A stretch of DNA of 64,000 nucleotides from an uncultured Eubacteriales bacterium (GCA_934561055.1 CAKTFN010000002.1:248001-312000); one strand, 5' to 3'; numbered from the stretch's first letter, positions 24,928 through 33,386 are shown. Notes: generated by a model from the letters alone, not told the origin. Numbers and translations: made by a program.

Positions 24928-26361
24928 TCAGTTTCCTTTCACCGAGCCGAGAATGAAAGAATACGGGTCGGGTGAACCGATTTCCTTTTTCGGTGTTTCG
25001 TCAATGAGAAGAACCATTTTTATGAAAGACTGAATCTGCTCATACATGAGGTCAATGCTGAATTTGTCCATCTCGTGGTTTTCCGAAACGGCGGTCAGAT
25101 AATCCGGAGCCGGAACAAAGCCGATGTCCGGAATTCCGACGTTGCGAAGCGGCTGACCCTCGCCGAAATGAAGAATATTGTGGCCTTTGAGCGAAATTGT
25201 TCTGACGAGCGTTCTTCCTTCAAGCGATTTATAATAAATTTCATCCATCGTTTTGTTTGCGGTGTAAACAAGTTCGGCGTCAATGTCGTTTGTCTTTCGG
25301 TACACACCGTCAACGTCTTTCCATTCGGTTGCGCCGAGGTGTTCAACTGCAACTCCGGCAACAGCCTTGATGTGGCCGTCCTTTCCGTCCCACATATCGC
25401 GGTGGTTTTTGAGCCATTTTGACGAAGCCTGAATGTCGTTTTGCTTGAACGACGGAAGGCGGAAATGTCCCGTTACGAAAACAAAGATGACACTCCTTTC
25501 AAGTTCGCACCGTTTGAGATACTTCATCATTGCAAGCATTGCAATCGGGCCGTTTTCCTCAACGCAGTTGACGCCGTCGGTGTGAGTGTTGACGATGATT
25601 GCCTCGCTTTTGTTTTTTCCTTCAAGGACGGTATAAAACGATTCGGAATTCGACGTTTTTTCTTTTTTTGCGTCAAGAGTAAGCGTAACTTTGTTTTTCA
25701 CCTTTGCCGCATGAAGAAGCTTTTCTCCGTCCTCTTCGCAAACCCAAAGGCACGGAATTCCCTGATACGGCAAAATGAAGGGAAGATACTGACCGCGAAC
25801 CATTTCCCTTGACATTCCCTGCCAAATGCAGATTACACCCTTCACTCCGGCAAGCTTTGCCGCCGAAAGGAGCGGAACGTTGACGAACGAAGTTGCAACC
25901 GGTCCTTTGTAATAAGCCGGAACGTTGAGCCCTGCGGGATAGGATCTTCTTTGATTAAACGCAATTCCGCTCGGAATTTTTCCGAGGTCGTGAACTTTGA
26001 CGAGCGCAATTTTTCCTGCGGCCGGAAGGTAATTCAAATGCTTTCCGAAAATTTCAACAACTTCCGCCGTTACGCCGATCGGTCCCGTTTCGCCGGAATA
26101 AGGCCAGGCGGACATGACTTCGATTTCCTCGTCCTTCCCGTAGTTATGAATCGTGAGCGAGCTTGACCTTTCCTTCCAGCGGTTGAAGGAATAAAGGTCG
26201 CTGTAAGTCGGAAGCCCCATTTCGTGAATTTCGTCCTTGAGATAATTGACAAAATCACGCTGAGCGCCGGAACCGGTCGTTCTTACGCCGAAGCCGTTCA
26301 TCTTTTCGATTCCGGCAAGAACCTCCTCTTTTGAAACGAGTTTTTCTTTTTCAAAAATCAT
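24928..26361 (-). CDS. M28-family-like metallopeptidase with PA-type insert
   Basis: 477 aa from ATG 26361, preferred because GGGGGA lies 8 bases upstream and none precedes the ATG five codons earlier. The N-terminal part and the inserted protease-associated-like domain (about 85-235) lead to a peptidase core with NTHTDGVNCVEENGPIAMLAMMKYL, where His and Asp of THTDG and Glu-Glu resemble M28 zinc ligands and catalytic base, then VFVFVTGHF and VEHLGATEW. Some ligands differ from textbook aminopeptidases, so activity is uncertain. No signal peptide is seen. Confidence 0.75.
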   Translation of the reverse strand: MIFEKEKLVSKEEVLAGIEKMNGFGVRTTGSGAQRDFVNYLKDEIHEMGLPTYSDLYSFNRWKERSSSLTIHNYGKDEEIEVMSAWPYSGETGPIGVTAEVVEIFGKHLNYLPAAGKIALVKVHDLGKIPSGIAFNQRRSYPAGLNVPAYYKGPVATSFVNVPLLSAAKLAGVKGVICIWQGMSREMVRGQYLPFILPYQGIPCLWVCEEDGEKLLHAAKVKNKVTLTLDAKKEKTSNSESFYTVLEGKNKSEAIIVNTHTDGVNCVEENGPIAMLAMMKYLKRCELERSVIFVFVTGHFRLPSFKQNDIQASSKWLKNHRDMWDGKDGHIKAVAGVAVEHLGATEWKDVDGVYRKTNDIDAELVYTANKTMDEIYYKSLEGRTLVRTISLKGHNILHFGEGQPLRNVGIPDIGFVPAPDYLTAVSENHEMDKFSIDLMYEQIQSFIKMVLLIDETPKKEIGSPDPYSFILGSVKGN

Positions 26362-26503
26362 ATAAAAATCCCCCATAAAAACTATAAATCTTTTCTCGGA
26401 ATAATTCTATAATTTTTATATGGGGATTTATGTTGCCGATATGTTAATGTCGAATTAATATTTTTTAAGCCTTTCGACAGTCTCAAAGGATTTGTATATT
26501 ATT

Positions 26504-27289
26504 TCAGTGAACCCTCGCCTCGTCGAAAATTATGCAGCCGTCGGACGAAAAGGACGGATAAACGGCCTTTTTGCTCTTTTTGTTTTCGGGATATTTTTCG
26601 AGTATCTCACGGGCGTATTCGATGAGCTTTTCAATCTGAGCCTTGCTTTCCCTTCCGTCTGCGTGTCCGCCCCACGGCTCGTATTCGTTGCAAAGTGCGA
26701 GCGTTCTTTCCGCACCCGTAAGCCATTTTTCAATGCTCAGCGCAAAAATAACCTTCATCAAAAGCGCCGGACATACGTTGTCTCCGGTGAACATCTTTTT
26801 TTCGCCCTCATCAAGAAAAACCGTGCTTCCCGGCGAGTGGCCGGGCGTATGAACCGTTTTGACCGTTCTTCCTCCGAGGTCAAAGGTTTTTCCCTCCTCA
26901 AAGGGAATCCACCTCGTTTTGAGGACGCTTCCTTTGATATCGCTCCTTTTTACGCCGCTCTTTTTCATTCGGTTTGAAATGAGGTCGGCCCGGACGTTTC
27001 TGAGGTTGAGCATTCTGAACTTCAAAGAACACTCGCTTTTGTGGACGTATATCTCCTTAAAAAGGCAGGCTCCGCCCGTGTGGTCGCCGTGAGTATGCGT
27101 TGCCGCAACGATAATCGGAAGGTCGGTGATTGAGCGGACAACCGAAACAAGGTCACCCGTTCCGATTGAGCTGTCAATCAAAAGAGCTTTTTCGTTTCCG
27201 AGAAGAAGATAGCAGTTATCCCTTCCTCCCTCGTCAATGCGGTATGTTCTTTCTCCGATTTTTTCCGTTGTATAAATGTTTCCTGTCAT
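26504..27289 (-). CDS. MBL-fold metallo-hydrolase
   Basis: 261 aa. The zinc-binding motif THTHGDHTGG (HxHxDH) follows a first strand pair LLIDSSIGTGD; TPGHSPGSTVFL and FTGDNV supply the further His and Asp ligands. Substrate not readable; glyoxalase II-like or lactonase-type activity is typical. It lies 11 bases after uxaC on the same strand and is probably co-transcribed, so a role in sugar-acid metabolism is possible. Confidence 0.88.
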   Translation of the reverse strand: MTGNIYTTEKIGERTYRIDEGGRDNCYLLLGNEKALLIDSSIGTGDLVSVVRSITDLPIIVAATHTHGDHTGGACLFKEIYVHKSECSLKFRMLNLRNVRADLISNRMKKSGVKRSDIKGSVLKTRWIPFEEGKTFDLGGRTVKTVHTPGHSPGSTVFLDEGEKKMFTGDNVCPALLMKVIFALSIEKWLTGAERTLALCNEYEPWGGHADGRESKAQIEKLIEYAREILEKYPENKKSKKAVYPSFSSDGCIIFDEARVH

Positions 27290-27300
27290 TTTTCACCTCG

Positions 27301-28698
27301 TCATGAAAGAAAATATTCCTTTGCGTTTTCAAAGCAGACTCCGCCGATTATTTTTGAAAGCGACTTTTCGTCATAAGGATAAAGTCCTTCGTTCACCCAC
27401 GAACCGACAACATGGCAGAGAATACGTCTGAAATATTCGTGTCTCGGATAAGAAAGGAAGGAACGTGAATCGGTAACCATTCCGACGAAACAACCGAGCA
27501 CGCCGAGGTTTGCAAGCGCTTTGATTTGCGCCGTCATTCCGTCGATGTTGTCGTTGAACCACCATGCCGAACCGAACTGGATTTTGCTTTTCGCCTCAGC
27601 GGATTGAAAGTTTCCGAGCATTGAGCCGAGAACATAATTGTCCTTCGGGTTGAGGTTGAAAAGAATGGTTTTCGGAAGTGAATTCTCCTTGTCGAGCGTA
27701 TCGAGGAAAAGCGAAAGCCCTCTCGCCTGGCGTGGGTCGTCAATCGAGTCGAAGCCGCTGTCCGCACCGAGGGCGAGGAAAGCCCGTGTGTTGTTGTTTC
27801 TCATTGCGCCGAGGTGAAGCTCCATTGCAAAGCCGAGCCTTGAATATTCCTTTCCGAGGAAGCAGAGAACGGCGAATTTATATTTTTCGAGTTCCTCCTT
27901 TGAAAGGGGCAAACCGTTCTTCGCTTTTTTGAAGATTTTTTCAACTTCACCTTCCGTTGCCGGGGCATAAGGAACCGAAGCAACGGACTGGTCGGACGCA
28001 ACGGAACCGAGCGATTTGAAAAACTCCATTCTTTTGCAGAGCGCTTCTTTCAAGTCCTCAAACGAGCCGATTTCCGTTCCGGCGGCCTTTTCGAGAAGAG
28101 AAAGATATTCCGGAAAATCATGCGTTTCAATGTTGATGACCTTGTCAGGCCTGAACGCAGGAAGGACTTTGAAAGAAAGGTTTTCGTTTTTGAGCTTTTC
28201 GTGCCATTCGAGCGAATCGACGGGATCGTCCGTTGTGCAAAGGGCAAAAACGTTTGAAGAAGCAATCAGCTCACGGGGAGTGAATCCGCCTTTTTTGATT
28301 TTTTCCTTGGATTCGTTCCAAATTTTTTCCGCCGTTTCCGGAGAAAGCGGAGTGTCGATTCCGAAGTACCGCTGAAGTTCAAGGTGGCTCCAATGATAAA
28401 GCGGATTTCCGGCGGCAAGAGAAAGCGTTTTTGAAAACGCAAGGAATTTTTCAAACGGCTGTGCGTCACCCGTTATATATTTTTCGTCGATTCCGGCCGA
28501 ACGCATTGCACGCCATTTATAATGATCGCCGGAAAGCCAAAGTTCGCAAAGATCCTCCGGTTCCCTGTTTTCAAAAATTTCCTTTGCGCTGAGGTGACAG
28601 TGCCAGTCAAAAATCGGCTCGTCCTTTGCAAAAAGGACAAAAAGTTCTTTTTCTATTTCGTTATCAAGAAGAAAGTCCCGACCCATGAATTTTTTCAT
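27301..28698 (-). CDS. uxaC: Glucuronate isomerase
   Basis: 465 aa, full length for the family. The start MKKFMGRDFLL, the metal-binding FDWHCHLSAKEI, the phrase LWLSGDHYKWRAMRSAGI and the late SSRSFLSYPRHEYFRRILC-type sequence (here DSRSFLSYPRHEYFRR) identify uronate isomerase of the amidohydrolase superfamily. Converts D-glucuronate to D-fructuronate and D-galacturonate to D-tagaturonate. AAAGGAGTG precedes the ATG. Upstream is a YesL-family gene and downstream an MBL hydrolase on the same strand. Confidence 0.96.
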   Translation of the reverse strand: MKKFMGRDFLLDNEIEKELFVLFAKDEPIFDWHCHLSAKEIFENREPEDLCELWLSGDHYKWRAMRSAGIDEKYITGDAQPFEKFLAFSKTLSLAAGNPLYHWSHLELQRYFGIDTPLSPETAEKIWNESKEKIKKGGFTPRELIASSNVFALCTTDDPVDSLEWHEKLKNENLSFKVLPAFRPDKVINIETHDFPEYLSLLEKAAGTEIGSFEDLKEALCKRMEFFKSLGSVASDQSVASVPYAPATEGEVEKIFKKAKNGLPLSKEELEKYKFAVLCFLGKEYSRLGFAMELHLGAMRNNNTRAFLALGADSGFDSIDDPRQARGLSLFLDTLDKENSLPKTILFNLNPKDNYVLGSMLGNFQSAEAKSKIQFGSAWWFNDNIDGMTAQIKALANLGVLGCFVGMVTDSRSFLSYPRHEYFRRILCHVVGSWVNEGLYPYDEKSLSKIIGGVCFENAKEYFLS

Positions 28699-28759
28699 AA
28701 GCTACACTCCTTTATTTTTGAAAAAAGTTCTTTCAAAGGCTTTTGCCTTCAAACCAATT

Positions 28760-29377
28760 TTATTCTTCATCTTCCTCTTTGTCAAGAAAAAAAGCGCAGA
28801 TCATGCTCGAAAGCGGAAAGCAAAAAGTCAAAACAATCGGAAGAGAATACGGCAAAAGGAAGAGCGATGTTCCGCAAATCAAAAGAAAAAAGAAAAGCGA
28901 AAGCAAAAGTCTCAAAAACCGATTTATAAAAAGTTCAAAACATTCAAAAAATCCGTTTTTCCTTTTTTCAAACGCAAAAGGGAAAAAAAGAAAAAGAAGA
29001 AGCAAAAGAACGAGGAACGAAACGCACAAAACTCCGCCGAACATTGAAAGCGCGGTTTTCAGCGAAAAATAAACCTTTGCGCAATACGCTCCGAGAACAA
29101 AAAGCACCGGAAAGAAAACCGACGGCAGGATCGTTCCTTTGAGAGAGCTGAAAAAGAACGAAAAATAATCTTTCGCCGTTCTCACTTCCTTTCCGCAAAT
29201 CAGCTTTTTTGAAACGGACCAAAGTGCAGTCCATGAAGAAAGGACGGTGAAAACGGGGAGCGAAGTGAGAACAAAAAGAAAGCCCGCAAAAGCCTGTTTG
29301 TGAACCGTTGAAAGAAGAGAAAGAAAAAACGCTTTTTTTCGGTTTGTCCCGTCAAAGAAAAGAAAACTGTTTTTCAT
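28760..29377 (-). CDS. YesL-family (DUF624) membrane protein
   Basis: 205 aa from ATG 29377 (GAAGGTGA upstream). Four to five hydrophobic segments; the family phrase TSLPVFTVLSSWTALW lies in the first-second helix region and a second helix pair contains Pro-rich FPVLFVLG. DUF624 proteins accompany carbohydrate uptake and degradation genes; here uxaC follows by 61 bases. Exact function is unknown. Extremely Phe/Leu rich. Confidence 0.8.
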   Translation of the reverse strand: MKNSFLFFDGTNRKKAFFLSLLSTVHKQAFAGFLFVLTSLPVFTVLSSWTALWSVSKKLICGKEVRTAKDYFSFFFSSLKGTILPSVFFPVLFVLGAYCAKVYFSLKTALSMFGGVLCVSFLVLLLLLFLFFPFAFEKRKNGFFECFELFINRFLRLLLSLFFFLLICGTSLFLLPYSLPIVLTFCFPLSSMICAFFLDKEEDEE

Positions 29378-29504
29378 TTTAATCACCTTCGGAATAATTC
29401 TTGACCGGATTCGGGAAGAAATTAACACCGCAAAGGAATAAATATGAGCTGTTCTTCTTGATTTTTGAAGGATAATGTGATATCATCAGTAAAGATTTAA
29501 GTTA

Positions 29505-29534
29505 TGACACATTTTCATTCATTGTGACATTTTC
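29505..29534 (+). promoter_or_regulatory. Repeated TGACA(CA)TTTTC elements upstream of the XRE gene
   Basis: TGACACATTTTC (29505-29516) and TGACATTTTC (29525-29534) are near-direct repeats spaced two helical turns apart, about 45-70 bases before the start codon. They could be binding sites for the regulator itself. Confidence 0.35.
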
Positions 29535-29575
29535 TTCCGAAATCCAATTTTAATTTTGAAAGGGGCGTGAGCCGT

Positions 29576-29962
29576 ATGCTGAGCGATAAACTCAGAGAAA
29601 TCAGAAAAGAACATAAGCTCACTCAGCAGAACATTGCAGACGTTCTCGGAGTCGACAGAACAACTTATACGGTTTATGAACTCGGAACGACAACTCCGTC
29701 TCCCTCAACCCTTGTCAAACTTTCTCAAATTTATAACGTGACCGTCGGCTATCTTCTTGACGTTGAGGACAACCGCCCCGAACTCCTCAGGGATCTTCAG
29801 GAGCCGAAAGCGGCTTCCGTCCTCGGAAGCGACCCTCTTGCGTTTCTCAAAAAGGATGAAAAAGAGCTTTTGATGTATTTCAGAGTTCTTCCGCCGGAAA
29901 AGAAAGCCGAAGTCACCCAAAAGCTTCGTGACCTCGCTCAAAACTGCAAAGCCAAGGTTTGA
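29576..29962 (+). CDS. XRE-family transcriptional regulator
   Basis: 128 aa from ATG 29576; a GTG three codons earlier abuts the AAAGGGG ribosome binding site and is less likely. The helix-turn-helix (about 4-62) reads LREIRKEHKLTQQNIADVLGVDRTTYTVYE, ending in YLLDVED. The C-terminal 55 residues hold no recognisable ligand or TPR domain, but end with the short helical MYFRVLPPEKKAEVTQKL segment seen in many Clostridia XRE proteins. It lies immediately upstream of the three small amphipathic-peptide genes and is the obvious candidate regulator, though this is inference from position. Confidence 0.9.
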   Translation: MLSDKLREIRKEHKLTQQNIADVLGVDRTTYTVYELGTTTPSPSTLVKLSQIYNVTVGYLLDVEDNRPELLRDLQEPKAASVLGSDPLAFLKKDEKELLMYFRVLPPEKKAEVTQKLRDLAQNCKAKV

Positions 29963-30018
29963 ATCCGTAATATGTAAACAAAATAATAAATTTTTTTTAA
30001 AAATTTTTGTATTTTTAG

Positions 30019-30047
30019 TTGACTTAATCGACAAAGTGTACTATTAT
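30019..30047 (+). promoter_or_regulatory. Promoter of peptide gene 1
   Basis: TTGACT (30019-30024), 17 bases, TATTAT (30042-30047). The leader (about 30054-30117) contains CGGC-TTT-GCCG followed by T8 (30081-30100), a small attenuator-like hairpin. The same hexamers and spacing recur upstream of peptide gene 3. Confidence 0.75.
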
Positions 30048-30117
30048 TAGGTTGTGAGGACAATCCTTACGTTCTAATGACGGCTTTGCCGATTTTTTTT
30101 AAAGGGAGTGAATCCGA

Positions 30118-30174
30118 ATGCTTACCAATATGCTCAGACTTTGGTTTAAGTTTATTCTCAAACTCATTTTCTGA
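30118..30174 (+). CDS. 18-aa cationic amphipathic peptide (peptide 1)
   Basis: MLTNMLRLWFKFILKLIF. Basic residues R7, K11 and K15 are spaced i/i+4 on an otherwise hydrophobic helix, net charge +3 with no acidic residue. AAAGGGAGTG lies 8 bases upstream, and a strong promoter precedes it. The last eight residues (KFILKLIF) match the end of peptide 2 (KFLLKLIF). No signal peptide. Possible roles are membrane-active peptide (phenol-soluble-modulin-like or leaderless bacteriocin), small hydrophobic toxin or signalling peptide. Confidence 0.65.
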   Translation: MLTNMLRLWFKFILKLIF

Positions 30175-30194
30175 TTTCAATTCTTTTGCATTGA

Positions 30195-30200
30195 TATAAT
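30195..30200 (+). promoter_or_regulatory. Possible extended -10 promoter of peptide gene 2
   Basis: TG-A-TATAAT (30192-30200) is a perfect extended -10 without a convincing -35. Peptide 2 may be transcribed from here and by read-through from the peptide 1 promoter. Confidence 0.45.
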
Positions 30201-30249
30201 CAAAAACAATCACAAGAGAACTTCAGTATAAACGAAAGGAGTGTTTTCG

Positions 30250-30351
30250 ATGCCGGAATGGCTTGAAGAACTTATCCCTCATCTTAAAGGCGTTTTTTCA
30301 AAAGTTTCATCTAAATTGTTATTGAAGTTTTTACTTAAACTTATTTTCTGA
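30250..30351 (+). CDS. 33-aa amphipathic peptide (peptide 2)
   Basis: Begins MPEWLEELIPHLK and ends KLLLKFLLKLIF. Five Lys at 13, 18, 22, 26 and 30 lie on one helix face; Glu 3, 6 and 7 and Trp4 form the N-terminal part. AAAGGAGTG (30235-30243) precedes the ATG. No signal peptide, so it would be leaderless. The P-[ED]-W-L-x-E-L-I start and KLLLK core are shared with the mature part of peptide 3, and the last eight residues with peptide 1. Confidence 0.75.
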   Translation: MPEWLEELIPHLKGVFSKVSSKLLLKFLLKLIF

Positions 30352-30392
30352 TTAAGTTCGATTCCGAAAGGTTTCGTCCGTAGAAAAGACTC

Positions 30393-30430
30393 AAAACCGC
30401 AAATCGTTCGATGCGATTTGCGGTTTTTTG
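30393..30430 (+). terminator. Terminator after peptide gene 2
   Basis: AAAACCGCAAATCG (30393-30406) pairs perfectly with CGATTTGCGGTTTT, followed by further T residues. Confidence 0.9.
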
Positions 30431-30459
30431 CTTTCAAAAAGGATTTTTATGGTTTTTAA

Positions 30460-30488
30460 TTGACTTATGAAATAAAATGTATTATTAT
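30460..30488 (+). promoter_or_regulatory. Promoter of peptide gene 3
   Basis: TTGACT (30460-30465), 17 bases, TATTAT (30483-30488): same hexamers and spacing as the peptide 1 promoter, including a TTTTTA stretch just before the -35. Confidence 0.75.
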
Positions 30489-30558
30489 TACATAGGGTGG
30501 AAAAATGTCGATTATTTGACTTTTCTTTCCTAATACATAACGAAAGGAGTTTTGAACA

Positions 30559-30771
30559 ATGAAAAAGTTCCTTGCAGTTCTTCTTGCTGCTCTCATGATT
30601 TTCTCGGTTATGGCAGTAGGCGTTGTTGCCGTTGCAGAAGACACAACAACCGGCACAGCTGACGGCGGACACAAGACAGAGCTTCCCGATTGGCTCGTTG
30701 AACTCATTGCCCGTATTAAGCAGGTTATTGTAAAGCTTCTCTTAAAGCTCGGAATTAAAATTAAATTCTGA
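30559..30771 (+). CDS. 70-aa secreted amphipathic peptide precursor (peptide 3)
   Basis: Signal peptide (1-26, ending AVA before ED) followed by a short Thr/Gly spacer and a C-terminal helix of about 29 residues starting LPDWLVELIARIK and ending KLLLKLGIKIKF. The helix has one Arg and six Lys facing the hydrophobic side chains. The core aligns with peptide 2 (PEWLEELI, KLLLK). AAAGGAG precedes the ATG, with its own promoter and terminator. It is exported by Sec, unlike its leaderless relatives. Membrane lysis, surface association or signalling are all possible; no immunity or processing gene is adjacent. Confidence 0.85.
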   Translation: MKKFLAVLLAALMIFSVMAVGVVAVAEDTTTGTADGGHKTELPDWLVELIARIKQVIVKLLLKLGIKIKF

Positions 30772-30786
30772 TTTTGATCCGACGTG

Positions 30787-30823
30787 AAAAGGCCGTCGCC
30801 TTCGGGGCGGCGGTTCCTTTTTG
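30787..30823 (+). terminator. Terminator after peptide gene 3
   Basis: GGCCGTCGCC-TTCG-GGGCGGCGGTTCC hairpin closed by a UUCG tetraloop, with A4 before and T5 after. Confidence 0.85.
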
Positions 30824-30844
30824 CTTTTTATTTTCATATTCATG

Positions 30845-30888
30845 AAAAACTCCGCAGACATAAGCCTTGCGGAGTTTTTGTTTTTTTA
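30845..30888 (-). terminator. Terminator of the hydratase gene
   Basis: AAAAACTCCGCA pairs with TGCGGAGTTTTTG; U runs on both strands. Confidence 0.85.
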
Positions 30889-30897
30889 ATTCAAGAA

Positions 30898-33168
30898 TTA
30901 CATCCTGTTCTTATAATAATTCATCAGACAGCCGTCAAGGATAATCTGCTTTTCTTCATCGGTGAGTCCTTTGACGAAAAGGGTGATGTCGTGAACGCCG
31001 TCTTTTGCAATGCCTTTTGCCGGAATTTCTTCTTTTCCGTTTTTGATTGCGTCACGGATTCCGGGAACGAAAACGTAATCTCCGTTGTCATAATTAAACT
31101 CTGTGCTCTTGTCAATCGTAAACGGAAGAATACCCCAGTTGATGCAGTTTGAACGGTATCTCTTCGTTGCGAATTCATAGCAGATGTTTGCAAAACCTCC
31201 GAGAACTTTCTGGCAGGAAGCCGCCTGTTCTCTTGCGGAACCGTCGCCCGGTCTCTTTGCAAATACGCATGAGCCGAACTGGGTGTTCTTTTCGGTTTTT
31301 TCTGCGTTGTCGCAAACCTTTTTAAGCACAGAAAGAACTTCTTCGCTTGAACCCGAACGGCGTTTTGCTTCTTCGGCAGCAACAGCTTCGGCACGCTTAA
31401 CGTACATCGGTTCGCGGCGGGAAAGCGCAAACTGCGAAAGACGAAGCGGGTTGCTGCGGTAGCTTGAGGTTTCGCCCGACGGAATAAGCTCGTCGGTTGT
31501 TGTAACGTCGTCTTGAAGCACTGCGGCAAGTTTTACAAGAAGATTGTCCGAAAGGCTGTACATTGACGGCCAGTCGGTGATGTTCGGGCCGAGTTTCAGC
31601 TCATAATCCGGCTGAGCCTTTCCGAAGCCGTTGTAAACACGCTTGTCATAAACGCCCTTGTCAAAGGTGTATTCCTTGTCGTATTCGGGAATTTCAACGT
31701 CGGTTGCGGCGGTGAGAACACCTTTGTTGAGTGCCGTTGCGGCGATTGAACGCGCGTCAACGAGTGCAACCGAAGAAAGCTGGCCGTCGCCGGGCTTGCT
31801 GCCTTCGCGGTTCGGGAAGTTTCGGGTTGTGTGGCGGATTGAAAGGCCGTTGTTCGCCGGAACGTCGCCTGCGCCGAAGCACGGGCCGCAGAAGCAGGGT
31901 TTGAAAACCGCGCCGTCTTCAAGAAGTTTTTGCTCTGCGCCGTTTTTAATGAGCGCAAGGTTGACGGGAACGCTTGACGGATAAACCGAAAGCGAGAAGT
32001 AACCGTCTCCGGTGCTGTTGTCACCGAGGATTGCGGCGGCTTCGCAGATGTTTTCAAACATTCCGCCGGCGCAGCCTGCAATAACGCCCTGGTCAACGTG
32101 GATTTTTCCGTCCCGAACCTTGTCTTTGAGCGAGAAGTTGACCTTATCTCCGAACTGAGCTTTTGCGGTCTCTTCAACCTCTTTGAGGATTGACGGATTC
32201 TCCAGGAGTTCATGGATCGTATAACCGTTCGACGGGTGGAACGGAAGGGCAATCATGCTTTCGATTTTTGAAAGATCGATTTTGACCGCCATGTCGTATT
32301 TTGCAACCTTTGCGGGTTTAAGCTCTTTGTAATCTTCGGGGCGGCCGTGAACGGTATAAAACTTTTCAACGGTTTCGTCCGTCTCCCAAATTGAGGAAAG
32401 GCAGGCGGTTTCGGTCGTCATTACGTCAATTCCGATTCTGAAATCCATTGAAAGATTCTTTACGCCCGGGCCGACAAATTCAAGAACCTTGTTTGTGACA
32501 AGTCCTTTTTTGAAAACGGCCGTGCAAAGTGCGATTGCAACGTCGTGAGGGCCGACGCCTTTTTTCGGTGCGTTTTCAAGATATACGAGGGCAACTTGCG
32601 GCTCGTTGATGTCCCAAGTGTTTTTAAGAAGCTGTTTGACAAGTTCCGGACCGCCTTCGCCGACACCCATTGTTCCCATTGCGCCGTAACGTGTGTGGCT
32701 GTCCGAACCGAGAATCATATTGCCGCATTTTGTCATCATTTCCCGTGCGTACTGATGAATGACCGCCTGGTTTGCCGGAACATAGATTCCGCCGTACTTT
32801 TTGGCTGCGGAAAGGCCGAAAACGTGGTCGTCCTCGTTGATTGTTCCGCCGACGGCGCAAAGGCTGTTGTGGCAGTTCGTGAGAGCGTAGGGAACGGGGA
32901 ATTCCTTGAGGCCGCTCGCCCTTGCGGTTTGAATGATTCCGACATAGGTGATGTCATGCGAAATGAGCGAATCAAAGCGGATTTTCATCTTGCCGTTATC
33001 TCTCTTTACGCTGTGGGAAGAGAGAATCGAATAGGCGATTGTTCCGTTTTTGTCGCCGGAAAGACCTCTTTTTGAAAGTTCCGCTTCCTGTGCGGCGGTG
33101 TCCGAATCAAGAAGCTCCTTTCCGTCAACAAGATACACGCTGCGGTCAATAATTTTTATTGCGTCCAT
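30898..33168 (-). CDS. Aconitase-family hydratase (YbhJ-like)
   Basis: 756 aa from ATG 33168 (AGGAAGG upstream); a longer TTG reading lacks one. The aconitase layout is complete: GSDSHTRYGAMGTMGVGEGG near residue 150, VMTTETACLSSIW carrying the first cluster Cys, CFCGPCFGAGDVPANNG with the CxxC pair, and the C-terminal swivel domain (about 590-756). It differs from standard AcnA/AcnB and matches the hydratase group related to E. coli YbhJ, whose substrate is not established. It stands alone, convergent with the peptide cluster. Confidence 0.88.
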   Translation of the reverse strand: MDAIKIIDRSVYLVDGKELLDSDTAAQEAELSKRGLSGDKNGTIAYSILSSHSVKRDNGKMKIRFDSLISHDITYVGIIQTARASGLKEFPVPYALTNCHNSLCAVGGTINEDDHVFGLSAAKKYGGIYVPANQAVIHQYAREMMTKCGNMILGSDSHTRYGAMGTMGVGEGGPELVKQLLKNTWDINEPQVALVYLENAPKKGVGPHDVAIALCTAVFKKGLVTNKVLEFVGPGVKNLSMDFRIGIDVMTTETACLSSIWETDETVEKFYTVHGRPEDYKELKPAKVAKYDMAVKIDLSKIESMIALPFHPSNGYTIHELLENPSILKEVEETAKAQFGDKVNFSLKDKVRDGKIHVDQGVIAGCAGGMFENICEAAAILGDNSTGDGYFSLSVYPSSVPVNLALIKNGAEQKLLEDGAVFKPCFCGPCFGAGDVPANNGLSIRHTTRNFPNREGSKPGDGQLSSVALVDARSIAATALNKGVLTAATDVEIPEYDKEYTFDKGVYDKRVYNGFGKAQPDYELKLGPNITDWPSMYSLSDNLLVKLAAVLQDDVTTTDELIPSGETSSYRSNPLRLSQFALSRREPMYVKRAEAVAAEEAKRRSGSSEEVLSVLKKVCDNAEKTEKNTQFGSCVFAKRPGDGSAREQAASCQKVLGGFANICYEFATKRYRSNCINWGILPFTIDKSTEFNYDNGDYVFVPGIRDAIKNGKEEIPAKGIAKDGVHDITLFVKGLTDEEKQIILDGCLMNYYKNRM

Positions 33169-33237
33169 ATTTATTCCTTCCTTTCGGTTGTGTACTTTGA
33201 TCTCTTGTTTTTTTATCTTATATAAAGCAAACGGCAA

Positions 33238-33386
33238 ATTTCAAATAACCTTGCGCGGATTTATTCAAATTTTGCAAAGCTCTTTTGGCTCACTCCCCCG
33301 TGCAAAAGCTGTCAGCTCCGACAACCGAGAGAGATTTTCCACGTTAAAGTCCGATCATGTTGAAAACTTTGAAGCAATGACTTTCG
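33238..33386 (-). repeat. Module 3 stem-loop repeat, copy 3 (decayed, at 33282-33343)
   Basis: On minus, 33343-33282 reads CGTGGAAAATCTCTCTCGG, GTCGGAGCTGACAGCT and GGGGGAGTGAGCCAAAAG, aligning with the 17.9-kb copy. Both stems are partly broken. The rest of this 149-base gap shows nothing else. Confidence 0.65.

Noticed and set aside
28522..29072. Lys-rich plus-strand frames opposite uxaC and the YesL-family gene
   Set aside because: They are antisense shadows of Phe/Leu-rich coding sequence; the minus-strand genes have starts, ribosome binding sites and family matches.
29576..30351. Rgg/ComR-type quorum-sensing pair (regulator plus short peptide)
   Set aside because: The XRE protein is 128 aa with no TPR peptide-binding domain, so it does not fit the RRNPP architecture, although other signalling roles remain open.
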